From contig NZ_CP139137.1 in assembly GCF_034047335.1 (NCBI RefSeq), positions 3,038,001-3,102,000 on the forward strand: a stretch of 64,000 nt of DNA, in the 5' to 3' direction. The position numbers and the translations under genes were made by a program. Positions 32,668 through 40,549 of the stretch are shown piece by piece (position 1 is the first letter of the stretch; every line of letters begins with the position of its first letter). The notes beneath the pieces are model-generated. The model made no database searches and was not told the DNA's origin. It saw nothing but the letters and a program-made list of their open reading frames with translations. Origin of the DNA: Chryseobacterium sp. JJR-5R. Lineage in GTDB: Bacteria > Bacteroidota > Bacteroidia > Flavobacteriales > Weeksellaceae.

Positions 32668-34815
32668 GTGTATATAAATAAAGAAGATTTAAACGAATTA
32701 GAGTTTCCGCAATTGCTCGCGGAGATCTCTCCTTTTGCCTATTCTCCGAAAACACGGGAAAAAATTCTTGAACTTCGTCCGATGAATATTGACGAGGCTG
32801 AGCTTTCTCTGAAAAAAACTTCCGAATACCTGTCGAGTTTTGAAAGTTCCAATGCGATTCCGTTTGATGAATATGAAGATATTGAAACTGAACTGAAACT
32901 GATGCTGATTGAGAATTACCGTCTTGAAAACAGTGCTTTCATCAAAATAAAAACCCTTACGGAACAGATCGGGAAACTGCAGAAGTTTTTCCCTGCCATG
33001 CCGGACACCTTCCCTACTTTAATGAATGATGCGTCCGTTCTGGAATTCAGAAAAGAGATTATTGATAAAGTGGACAAAGTTTTCAACCGGTTCGGTGAAG
33101 TGAAAAGCGAAGCTTCCCCGATCTTAAAAATATTAAGAACTGAAATCCAGGCTGCGAAAAAGGCGATCCAGGAAAATTTCAACCGGGTTCTATTCAATTA
33201 CGGACAGAGTGATTTTCTGGATGATATCCGGGAAAGCAATATTGAAGACATACGGGTATTAGCAGTAAAATCTGCCTATAAAAAAAGAGTTCCGGGAAGA
33301 GTACTGGGACTTTCAAAAACAGGCTCAATCACTTACATTCAGCCGGACAGTGTGGTAAAACATTACTTTAAGCTTAAGGAAAGCGAAGAGGAAGAAAAAA
33401 AGGAAATTGATAAAGTCCTGAGGAAGCTGACGGCAGAATTAGCCGAATTCCAGCCCCAGCTCTGGAGATACCAGATGTATATTTTTGATCTTGACCTTAC
33501 CCGTGCAAAAGCCAAATTCGGAGAACTGGTCAATGGGATCCTACCGAAAATCAATCGTCACAAAACGTTAAGGCTGAGGGAAGCTTTTCATCCCTTGCTG
33601 TTTTTGAGGAACAAAGCGGAGAACAAAACCATTTTTCCGCAGACGCTGACGTTAACGGACCATAACAGGATTATCTGTATTTCCGGACCGAATGCCGGAG
33701 GAAAATCCATCACCCTGAAAACGGTCGGGCTGCTTCAGCTGATGATCCAAAGCGGGATCCTGATCCCTGCACATCCGAAATCCGAAATGTTTTTCTTTGA
33801 TAAGGTGATGACGGATATCGGGGATAACCAGTCTATTGAAAACCACCTTTCCACCTATTCATCACGATTAAAGAAAATGGGCGGCATCATCCGTGAAGCG
33901 GATGCCAATACCCTTTTGCTGATTGATGAATTCGGGACGGGTTCCGACCCTGAACTGGGCGGTGCCCTCGCAGAAAGCTTCCTTGAATTTTTCTATGATA
34001 AGAAAAGTTTCGCTATCATTACTACGCATTACACCAATATCAAACTGGTGATTGAAGAACTTCCCAATGCCCAGAATGCAGCCATGCTTTTCAATGAAGA
34101 AACATTAGAACCGCTTTATAAACTTGAAGTGGGACAGGCAGGAAGCTCCTTTACTTTTGAAGTGGCAGAAAAAAATAAGATCCCGAGGTTTATCATCCAT
34201 TCCGCAAAGAAGAAAGTGGAACATGATATCGTTAATTTAGATAAAACGATTGTCAAGCTCCAGCAGGAAAAATATGAGGTGGAAAAGCTGAAGTCTGATC
34301 TGGCTGAACGGAAAGAATCCGTTGAAGACAAACGTGACAATCTGCAGAAACTAAATGAACAGCTTCAGCAGAAACTGTTCAATTTTCAGAAGTTATATGA
34401 AGATGAACACCGCAAACTGCAGTTCGGGACCAAGATTGAAGGCTTTATCGACAGCTACATCAAAGGAAAATCCAGGAAAGACGTAGTGAAGGATTTCGTG
34501 AAGATCCTGGAGCAGGAAAAATTCAGGAAAGTGGGAGCTGATAAAGATGAAAGCAAGCGGCTTCAGGTAGTCAAGAGAAAGATCACGCAGCAACTGAAAA
34601 AGGAGGATGTCATTGAAAAAATTTCTGAAACCAACGAAAAGCTGGAAGAAAAGCGCAAAACCGACCGTGCATTATGGCTGAAAGAAGGCCAGCGCGTCCG
34701 CATCACCGGAAGCACCAGTGTGGGAACTATTGAAAAGATCTCAAAAAACAAAGTGGTTGTGAATTACGGGATGTTCAAAACAACAATTGATGCGGATGAA
34801 CTGGAAAGGATTTAA
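32668..34815 (+). CDS. MutS2-family ATPase without Smr domain
   Basis: 715 residues. The core is the MutS2 fold: helical clamp region, then Walker A SGPNAGGKSITLKT near residue 345, TDIGDNQSIENHLSTYSSRL, Walker B LLLIDEFGTGSDP and the ITTHYTN His switch; a long coiled coil (about 510-590) follows. The C-terminus ends after a small SH3-like KOW domain (WLKEGQRVRITGSTSVG) and lacks the Smr nuclease domain that ends Bacillus MutS2 (about 785 residues). MutS2 acts in recombination control or on collided ribosomes; which applies here is open. GTG is the start codon. Confidence 0.9.
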   Translation: MYINKEDLNELEFPQLLAEISPFAYSPKTREKILELRPMNIDEAELSLKKTSEYLSSFESSNAIPFDEYEDIETELKLMLIENYRLENSAFIKIKTLTEQIGKLQKFFPAMPDTFPTLMNDASVLEFRKEIIDKVDKVFNRFGEVKSEASPILKILRTEIQAAKKAIQENFNRVLFNYGQSDFLDDIRESNIEDIRVLAVKSAYKKRVPGRVLGLSKTGSITYIQPDSVVKHYFKLKESEEEEKKEIDKVLRKLTAELAEFQPQLWRYQMYIFDLDLTRAKAKFGELVNGILPKINRHKTLRLREAFHPLLFLRNKAENKTIFPQTLTLTDHNRIICISGPNAGGKSITLKTVGLLQLMIQSGILIPAHPKSEMFFFDKVMTDIGDNQSIENHLSTYSSRLKKMGGIIREADANTLLLIDEFGTGSDPELGGALAESFLEFFYDKKSFAIITTHYTNIKLVIEELPNAQNAAMLFNEETLEPLYKLEVGQAGSSFTFEVAEKNKIPRFIIHSAKKKVEHDIVNLDKTIVKLQQEKYEVEKLKSDLAERKESVEDKRDNLQKLNEQLQQKLFNFQKLYEDEHRKLQFGTKIEGFIDSYIKGKSRKDVVKDFVKILEQEKFRKVGADKDESKRLQVVKRKITQQLKKEDVIEKISETNEKLEEKRKTDRALWLKEGQRVRITGSTSVGTIEKISKNKVVVNYGMFKTTIDADELERI

Positions 34816-34821
34816 GGGCTA

Positions 34822-35313
34822 ATGATAACGGTAAAGACACAGATCGCATTCAGGGATTTTTTAATGTTTAATCTGAAAACTTCATTGATCAGGTTTATGG
34901 TATTCCCATTGATTGCCCTGTTTGTTTTTATTGCAAATTTTTATAATGCTGAACGTGACGATCATGAAATGTACAGGCAGATTATCATCTGTTGGTTCAT
35001 TTTTTCCATATTTCTTGTCATACGTTCTTATTTTAGTGTGAAAAATGCTTTTTTTTCCAATAAGAATGTTCAGGAAACAATTACTTATACTTTTACAGAA
35101 GAGAAAATCTGTGTGGAAGGCGATACATTTGACACGGATTTTACCTGGGATACGGTGTATAAAGTAAAAGAAAACAAAGACTGGTTCCTGATTTATCAGA
35201 GTGCACAGGTCATGAACATGGTCCCTAAAAAATATTTTACCCGGGAACAGATCCCGGAACTCAGGAATATGATCAAAACCAATCATATAAAAGCAAGGCT
35301 CAGGAAAGATTGA
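34822..35313 (+). CDS. YcxB-like membrane protein
   Basis: 163 residues. Two membrane helices (about 24-41 and 54-68) precede a soluble C-terminal domain with ITYTFTEEKICVEGDTFDTD, TWDTVYKVKENKDWFLIYQS and a final PKKYFTREQIPELRNMIK. This is the layout of YcxB-like proteins, whose function is unknown. It starts 6 bases after MutS2, so it is probably part of that transcript, which ends at the terminator 35336-35365. Confidence 0.8.
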   Translation: MITVKTQIAFRDFLMFNLKTSLIRFMVFPLIALFVFIANFYNAERDDHEMYRQIIICWFIFSIFLVIRSYFSVKNAFFSNKNVQETITYTFTEEKICVEGDTFDTDFTWDTVYKVKENKDWFLIYQSAQVMNMVPKKYFTREQIPELRNMIKTNHIKARLRKD

Positions 35314-35335
35314 TGGTAGAACTTAATAAATAGTG

Positions 35336-35365
35336 AAAGAGAGCATCACCGATACTCTCTTTTTT
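35336..35365 (+). terminator. Intrinsic terminator
   Basis: AAAGAGAG pairs with CTCTCTTT around an 11-base loop, followed by a T run; it ends the MutS2/YcxB unit. Confidence 0.75.
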
Positions 35366-35399
35366 ATCTTAATTTTTTTATTTTTACAGGAAACGAATA

Positions 35400-35529
35400 A
35401 TGTACAAGACTTTTAAAGTACTTTCAGACATTCCCGAAAAACCGTCCGGAACCGGTGTATAATGTACAGACAAAGAATGAAGAATCGCAAGCGGCTCCAT
35501 TGATTAAACGGGTAAATGTTCAGGATTAA
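35400..35529 (+). pseudogene. Possible short frameshifted gene
   Basis: ATG 35400 opens a 20-codon frame (MYKTFKVLSDIPEKPSGTGV) that stops at once, while the adjacent frame continues with PVYNVQTKNEESQAAPLIK and ends at TAA 35527-35529. Joined by one frame change they would make a protein of about 43 residues. This could be a decayed small gene or chance; no promoter was found. Confidence 0.3.
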
Positions 35530-35586
35530 TCAATGAATATCTTGTTAATAAAATAGAATATCCCATTTAAATTACCAGATACCTGA

Positions 35587-35865
35587 ATGATTAAAAAGCT
35601 CAGCATCCTCAGGATTTTTTATGTCAAATTACTTATTCCTGCTGTTATCGCTTCCCTGCTGATAAGTTTTTCACCGGGTTTCAGCGCAGGCAGTTTCGGG
35701 CTGTGCTTCCTGTTGTTTCTGCCATGCCTGCATTTCCTTATTTATGAACTGCGTTTCAGAAACGAGTATTACTTTTACGCCAATTTCGGGTTTTCAAGAC
35801 TGTTTCTTTGGATTTTTACATGCTCATTAAGCATCCTGGTCAACAGCATTACCAAATTCTTATGA
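35587..35865 (+). CDS. Small membrane partner of an ABC ATPase
   Basis: 92 residues with three predicted membrane helices (about 13-31, 37-52 and 70-88). The stop overlaps the start of the ABC ATPase gene by four bases (ATGA), a strong sign of coupled expression. No homologous family comes to mind. If the pair works together it may be a minimal ABC system, or the small protein may anchor the ATPase. Length is far below that of normal ABC permeases. Confidence 0.65.
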   Translation: MIKKLSILRIFYVKLLIPAVIASLLISFSPGFSAGSFGLCFLLFLPCLHFLIYELRFRNEYYFYANFGFSRLFLWIFTCSLSILVNSITKFL

Positions 35866-36524
35866 GCAGACTGTGCGCAGACAGCATTACCAAATCTTTC
35901 GGCGGAAAGCAGGTTTTAAGCGACATCTATCTAGGATGCGAAACCGGCACAGTTACGGCATTACTGGGAAGAAACGGTACCGGCAAATCTACCCTGCTGA
36001 AGATTATATTCGGTACGGTAAAAGGCGATTCGCAATACATTAGGGTTGATGATAAAATCCTTCAGAACCAAACGGACAGAAAAGGCAGGATTGCTTACCT
36101 GCCGCAGTATTCTTTCCTTCCGAAAGGCATTAAGATTAAAAATTTAATTCCGCTATTCTGCAATCAGGAAAATGCCGGGAAACTTTTAGCACTGGAATTA
36201 ATGAAGCCTTTGCTTAACGAAACCTGCAGGAACCTTTCCGGTGGTGAAAAAAGAATAGCTGAAACTTTACTGATCCTGTACTCGGATTCAAAATTCATCC
36301 TGCTCGATGAACCGTTCAGCGGGCTTTCCCCGAAACTGACTGCTGAAATGCAGAGAATTATTAAGGGACAGACGAATTATAAAGGCATTGTTATTTCTGA
36401 CCACCGTTTTCAGGATGTGCTGGATATTTCAGATGAGGTTTATCTTCTTTCCGGTTCACATTTAAAACAGATTAAAAATTTAAAAGAATTGGAGCAGCAT
36501 AATTATCTCCCGAAAAGTATTTAA
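35862..36524 (+). CDS. ABC transporter ATP-binding protein
   Basis: 220 residues, one nucleotide-binding domain: Walker A GRNGTGKST (36-44), Q-loop YLPQYSF, signature NLSGGEKR and Walker B FILLDEPFSGLSP followed by the SDHRF switch His. The start MSRLCADSITKSFGG at 35862 is chosen because it overlaps the preceding stop (ATGA). The only membrane partner nearby is the 92-residue protein before it; a normal permease is missing. The closest relatives are LolD- and LivF-like stand-alone ATPases. Substrate unknown. Confidence 0.88.
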   Translation: MSRLCADSITKSFGGKQVLSDIYLGCETGTVTALLGRNGTGKSTLLKIIFGTVKGDSQYIRVDDKILQNQTDRKGRIAYLPQYSFLPKGIKIKNLIPLFCNQENAGKLLALELMKPLLNETCRNLSGGEKRIAETLLILYSDSKFILLDEPFSGLSPKLTAEMQRIIKGQTNYKGIVISDHRFQDVLDISDEVYLLSGSHLKQIKNLKELEQHNYLPKSI

Positions 36525-36554
36525 TTTATATATTTGAACGGTTAAAAAAATTTC

Positions 36555-37355
36555 ATGATGATTTCCGTAAACAAAACATTGTACCTATCCGTTTTCAGTC
36601 TTTTTTCCATGGCTCTTGCAAAAGGGCAGAACAAAGTCCCTTTTGGTGTTGTAAAAGCTGAGGAAGGTTATGCCATGGTGCGGGTTCATAAAGAAGATTA
36701 CCGGAAAATCATTGATAAGATCCGTATGAAAACAGGCGATGTTTTTATTTATGAAAAACCGGCTCCCGGCGAAACGGAATGGATCTGGATTAAATATCCT
36801 GAAAGGGATGATACGGATAAGCCTTTCGTAAGGTATGACAGCATTACCAAAGAAGGCATGGTGAATAAAAACCGGGTAGTCTTTGTGGATAAGCTCCCGC
36901 AGTTTACGCCTTCAAAATCCAAAAACGGAAAATCACTGATCTTTACAGATGATTCCGATCCTAAAATTCCGGGAAACCAGAGAACGAAAGTCATCATTGA
37001 TGTTTATCCTTCTTATGCACACATCAAAAAACAGACAAAAGATGCCGATGGAAATATTTTAACCATTGATAAAGTGAAACCCTGGGGTGTAGGCAAAGAA
37101 ATTCCGGAAGGCATGACTGAAATTAAATCTGTCAGGGTACAGCAGCCGGGACGCGGCTCTGTTTTCGTAAGGGATGCCATTAAAAACATGTTCCAGCCGA
37201 CAATGGATTTTAAAAACATCGGCGTAGCCGCCATTGACAATGACCATATTTTCCTTTACATGATCAACGGTTCCGGTGAAAACAGGTATACTACAATCTG
37301 GACCATCAAACAGGGAAAGGCGGAAAGCCAGATCATTTATAAAAATCCGGAATAA
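36555..37355 (+). CDS. Secreted protein of unknown function
   Basis: 266 residues with a signal peptide (cut near ALAKGQN). The mature protein starts with NKVPFGVVKAEEGYAMVRVH and has several charged beta-rich stretches; the end reads NRYTTIWTIKQGKAESQIIY. No catalytic motif or sorting domain was seen, so it is probably periplasmic. It begins 30 bases after the ABC ATPase gene and may belong to the same transcript. I do not recognise the family. Confidence 0.6.
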   Translation: MMISVNKTLYLSVFSLFSMALAKGQNKVPFGVVKAEEGYAMVRVHKEDYRKIIDKIRMKTGDVFIYEKPAPGETEWIWIKYPERDDTDKPFVRYDSITKEGMVNKNRVVFVDKLPQFTPSKSKNGKSLIFTDDSDPKIPGNQRTKVIIDVYPSYAHIKKQTKDADGNILTIDKVKPWGVGKEIPEGMTEIKSVRVQQPGRGSVFVRDAIKNMFQPTMDFKNIGVAAIDNDHIFLYMINGSGENRYTTIWTIKQGKAESQIIYKNPE

Positions 37356-37370
37356 TTCATCCGTAATCAT

Positions 37371-37378
37371 TATTTTTG
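37371..37378 (+). promoter_or_regulatory. -7 promoter box of the riboswitch transcript
   Basis: TATTTTTG lies 51 bases before the cobalamin aptamer, so the riboswitch RNA can start here, independent of the gene before it. Confidence 0.5.
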
Positions 37379-37429
37379 CAACCGTAAAGCCAGCAGCTTC
37401 GGGCTACAGCCTTCTGCTTATGGCTTTTC

Positions 37430-37595
37430 AGAAACAGGTTCTGCTTAACCGCAGATTAAAAGGGAATCGTGTGAGAATCACGAACTGTCGCGCAACTGTA
37501 AGTAACTGAAGTCTTTATTAAGAATCCACTGTTTTATATTCCATAAGATGGGAAGGAAATAAAGATGTTACCAGTCAGGAGACCTGCCTCTTTCT
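37430..37595 (+). ncRNA. Cobalamin (B12) riboswitch
   Basis: The conserved blocks appear in the right order: AAAAGGGAATCGTG with its GTG/CAC stem (37458-37482), GCGCAACTGTAAGT (37491-37504), TCCACTG (37525-37531), GGGAAGG (37550-37556) and the B12 box AGTCAGGAGACCTGCC (37573-37588). The outer P1 stem pairs 37430-37438 with 37587-37595 with one mismatch. It binds adenosyl- or methylcobalamin and normally represses B12 uptake, synthesis or B12-independent enzymes. The next gene is a thioesterase with no obvious B12 link. Confidence 0.92.
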
Positions 37596-37655
37596 TATAT
37601 ACAAAAAACTTTCGCGCTCTGAAGTTGTATTGATCTTATGGTATGGTATATTTCA

Positions 37656-37690
37656 GGAATTCCCGGATTCCCGGAATTTTGTTGTTCTGT
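37656..37690 (+). terminator. Possible expression-platform terminator
   Basis: AATTCC pairs with GGAATT around a 9-base loop (37658-37678), followed by a T-rich tail (TTTTGTTGTT). It could be the off-state terminator of the riboswitch, 50 bases before the thioesterase start. Confidence 0.4.
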
Positions 37691-37728
37691 TCAATATCTC
37701 TTCATGTCGCCTTAATTAATAATGAAAT

Positions 37729-38112
37729 ATGACTACAGAAGAAAGAATTGAAACCTCGGAAACCAGAATCTTTAAAGCCGTTTTCCCCAATACCACCAAT
37801 CATTACGATACGCTTTTCGGAGGAACCGCGATGCAGCTGATGGATGAAGTGGCTTTTATTACCGCAACCCGGTTTGCCAGAAAAAGGGTGGTCACGGTAA
37901 GCAGTGATAAAATCGATTTTAAAAAACCGATTCCCGCAGGAACCATCGTTGAACTGATCGGAAAAGTTTCCCATGTGGGAAAAACCAGTATGAAGGTGAA
38001 CGTAGAAATTTATACGGAACAGATGTATTCTTATGAAAGGGAAAAAGCGATTGTAGGCGATTTTACTTTTGTAGCGATTGACGAATCTAAAAAGCCTGTA
38101 CAGATACTGTAA
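37729..38112 (+). CDS. Hotdog-fold acyl-CoA thioesterase
   Basis: 127 residues, YciA/ACOT-like hotdog fold. HYDTLFGGTAMQLMDEVAFI holds the conserved Asn/Asp-His-x-Gly-type active region (here GGTAMQLMDE), and VSSDKIDFKKPIPAGTIVEL the second strand. Such enzymes hydrolyse short to long acyl-CoA. It is the only gene downstream of the B12 riboswitch, with a 133-base gap. Two strong hairpins follow directly. Confidence 0.88.
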   Translation: MTTEERIETSETRIFKAVFPNTTNHYDTLFGGTAMQLMDEVAFITATRFARKRVVTVSSDKIDFKKPIPAGTIVELIGKVSHVGKTSMKVNVEIYTEQMYSYEREKAIVGDFTFVAIDESKKPVQIL

Positions 38113-38145
38113 ATCTTCGGGGCGGCCTGCGGCCGCCCCGAAGAT
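38113..38145. terminator. GC-rich perfect hairpin 1
   Basis: A 15-bp perfect stem (ATCTTCGGGGCGGCC) with a 3-base loop, starting at the first base after the thioesterase stop. It is far richer in G/C than its surroundings. Confidence 0.7.
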
Positions 38146-38155
38146 ACTTTTCTGA

Positions 38156-38196
38156 TTTCTTGTTTTCGGCGGGCTTCGCCCGCCGAAAACAAGAAA
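38156..38196. terminator. GC-rich perfect hairpin 2
   Basis: A 19-bp perfect stem (TTTCTTGTTTTCGGCGGGC and its complement) with loop TTC, between the convergent thioesterase and HD genes, 10 bases after hairpin 1. It likely blocks read-through both ways. Confidence 0.7.
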
Positions 38197-38238
38197 ATCT
38201 CCTTTATAAATCCCATAAGAACCTATCTATCTGTCAAA

Positions 38239-38829
38239 TTATTTCAAAACCTTTTCCGTTTCCAGGTTTTTAAGCAGCAGCAGCTGAAAAGCCTCCCCCA
38301 GTTCATCAGAAGCCCTGCTGATCGCATTCTCCAGCATATGGCGGATCTGTTTTTCGGTAACGCCGGCTTCGGTCCAGCTTTTTCCGGAGGTATGGGAATT
38401 CAGGATAAACGGCATGATGCGGTCAATGGCGCAGGCGAAAATGGCGTCAGGCGTCTGCTCTTCTTCAAATTCCAGCCAGAGGTCAAAAAACTCTGAGCGC
38501 AGGGGTTCATCCAGGATACCGAAGATTTGCCGGGCAGCAATCTGTTCCCTTTCAAATTTCCCGGTCATGGCTGCTTCATCAAATAAAAAAGTGTCTCCGG
38601 CTTCTATTTCAACAAGGTCATGGATGGAAAGCATCCTGATCACCCGCAGCAGGTCAATATCAGCTCTGTTTCTGGCGTAGGGAAAAAGAATCTGGGCCAG
38701 GATAATAATCTGCCAGGAGTGTTCTGCCGTGTTTTCTCTTCTGCTGTCATCTGCATTGTAGTTTCTGCGCTGTACGTTTTTCAGGGCATCTACGGCCAGG
38801 ATAAAATCAATTTCTTTCTGTATTTTCAT
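38239..38829 (-). CDS. HD-domain hydrolase (YfbR-like)
   Basis: 196 residues. ENTAEHSWQIIILAQIL has the first His, SIHDLVEIEAGD the HD pair, and FACAIDRIMPFILN the final Asp: a complete HD_3/YfbR-type metal site. Relatives are 5'-deoxynucleotidases or related phosphohydrolases; the substrate is unproven. It is transcribed toward the thioesterase and separated from it by the two strong hairpins. Confidence 0.88.
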   Translation of the reverse strand: MKIQKEIDFILAVDALKNVQRRNYNADDSRRENTAEHSWQIIILAQILFPYARNRADIDLLRVIRMLSIHDLVEIEAGDTFLFDEAAMTGKFEREQIAARQIFGILDEPLRSEFFDLWLEFEEEQTPDAIFACAIDRIMPFILNSHTSGKSWTEAGVTEKQIRHMLENAISRASDELGEAFQLLLLKNLETEKVLK

Positions 38830-38998
38830 GATTCTGTATATTGTTTATTGCAGGATCGGTGCAGCATTTGCTGTTGATCTGTGATTCAATTTTAAATCTG
38901 TCTTATCTTAAATCCATACAAAAATAAGGGTTTTTAAGGTAAACAGACTTTTACAGCCATGTGAGAGATTAGTTGTAATTTTACTAAAAATATAGTAT

Positions 38999-40339
38999 AT
39001 GGAGCCAAAGTTCAATTATCCCGCAGAAATTAAAGGAAGAAGAAAGCTGTATTCTTTAGTGAACGGCGTAAGCAATCCGCTGGATACCATAAGCGGAAAC
39101 CACCGCATTGCAGGGGACAGCTACCGCATCAGGGCCAATTTTACAGACAAAAACTTTATCTTTTCTCAGGACAAGGAATTTGTGGAATATATTTTAAAGC
39201 AGAATCATAAAAACTATTATAAATCCGAGATACAGTCTGTTACACTCGGTAAATACATCGGGAATGGTTTGCTGACCAATAACGGGAAAGACTGGCTTAA
39301 GCAGAGAAGACTGATCCAGCCGGGTTTCAGCAAGACAAAAATCGCCAGTCTCGTTTCGATTATGGAAGATGAAATTGATACGGCTTTTCAGCCGTTCGGT
39401 ACCGGACAGGAAACGGACCTGTATGAATTTTTCCATTCGCTGGCCTTCAGTATTGTTGCCAAAACCCTTTTCAGTTCAGATATTGATAAAAATACGGTAA
39501 AGGAATTAGGGAAAATCATTACGGAAATCCAGGAAGTTTTTGCCAAGGAAGTCCGCCTGCCTTTTTACACCAATATTTTAAAGTTTTTCGGAGTGATAGA
39601 CCGCAATATCGGGAAAAGCAAAAGAGCAAAAGCAATCCTCCAGAATATCCTTGATAAGCGCAGAAGTTCCGGAGAAGAAAAAAACGACCTCCTGGATATG
39701 CTGATCAACGCCCGGTATGAAGATACCCAGCTTCCTATGTCTGATGAACAGCTGGTGGATGAAATGCTGATCCTTTTTATTGCAGGCCATGAGACAACAG
39801 CCAATGCATTAAGCTTTATCTTTTTTGAGATCAGCCGGCATCCGGAAGCTGAAGAAAAACTCAGAAAAGAAATTACGGATGAAGGGAACACTCTTTTTTC
39901 ACCGGAAAGCTTAATGAAAAAATCATATACCTCCAATATCATCAAAGAAGCCATGAGGCTTCATGCTCCGGCCTGGGCCATTGATCGGCAGGCACTGGAG
40001 GACGACAGCTTTAAAGAATATTCCTGGCCGAAAGGCACTTTCATTATCCTGTATATCAGCGGGCTCCACAGGAACCCTAAATACTGGGAACAGCCGGATT
40101 CATTCATCCCTGAACGTTTTGATAATGAGAACGCCAGAAATTTCGCCTACTACCCTTTCGGCGCCGGTCCAAGGCTTTGTATCGGGGAACATTTTGCTGT
40201 GATGGAAATGGCACTGATCATCCGCAAATTTTATCAGCAGTTTAGTTTTATTTCTTCCCATCCTGAGATAGAGAAGAAAGCATTAGTTACGTTAAGACCG
40301 GTCAGCGTTAAAGGTAAAATTATTAAAAATCCGGTCTGA
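38999..40339 (+). CDS. Cytochrome P450
   Basis: 446 residues. The oxygen-activation motif AGHETTANAL (near residue 261), ExxR in KEAMRLHAPAW, and the haem loop YPFGAGPRLCIGEHFA with the ligand Cys394 are all intact. No signal or membrane anchor is present, so it is a soluble bacterial P450 that needs separate redox partners; none are in the window. The substrate, perhaps a fatty acid or terpenoid, is unknown. Single-gene unit ended by the terminator at 40383-40415. Confidence 0.95.
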   Translation: MEPKFNYPAEIKGRRKLYSLVNGVSNPLDTISGNHRIAGDSYRIRANFTDKNFIFSQDKEFVEYILKQNHKNYYKSEIQSVTLGKYIGNGLLTNNGKDWLKQRRLIQPGFSKTKIASLVSIMEDEIDTAFQPFGTGQETDLYEFFHSLAFSIVAKTLFSSDIDKNTVKELGKIITEIQEVFAKEVRLPFYTNILKFFGVIDRNIGKSKRAKAILQNILDKRRSSGEEKNDLLDMLINARYEDTQLPMSDEQLVDEMLILFIAGHETTANALSFIFFEISRHPEAEEKLRKEITDEGNTLFSPESLMKKSYTSNIIKEAMRLHAPAWAIDRQALEDDSFKEYSWPKGTFIILYISGLHRNPKYWEQPDSFIPERFDNENARNFAYYPFGAGPRLCIGEHFAVMEMALIIRKFYQQFSFISSHPEIEKKALVTLRPVSVKGKIIKNPV

Positions 40340-40382
40340 TTTTCTTCCGTTTTTGAGCTAACTGATTTATATTTAAAAATAA

Positions 40383-40415
40383 TTCAACTGATATTCAAAC
40401 AGTTGGATTTTTTTA
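40383..40415 (+). terminator. Intrinsic terminator of the P450 gene
   Basis: TCAACTG pairs with CAGTTGG (one G-U) around a 9-base loop, followed by a T run. Confidence 0.75.
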
Positions 40416-40456
40416 TTTTAAAATTTCACTACTTTGTATTGCATATTACCATTTTA

Positions 40457-40474
40457 ATTACATATCTTTGTAAT
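40457..40474 (+). promoter_or_regulatory. Likely PadR operator over its own promoter
   Basis: The inverted repeat ATTACA-N6-TGTAAT encloses the -7 box TATCTTTG (40463-40470); a TTG 21 bases upstream can serve as -33 box. A repressor bound here would cover the promoter. The repeat resembles the ATGT/ACAT-type PadR sites. Confidence 0.5.
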
Positions 40475-40549
40475 GTAAAATCGGAACAGGTTCAACTAGC
40501 TAGGAACTGAATTCTGAAATAAATAACTAATTGACAAAACTTATTAAAG

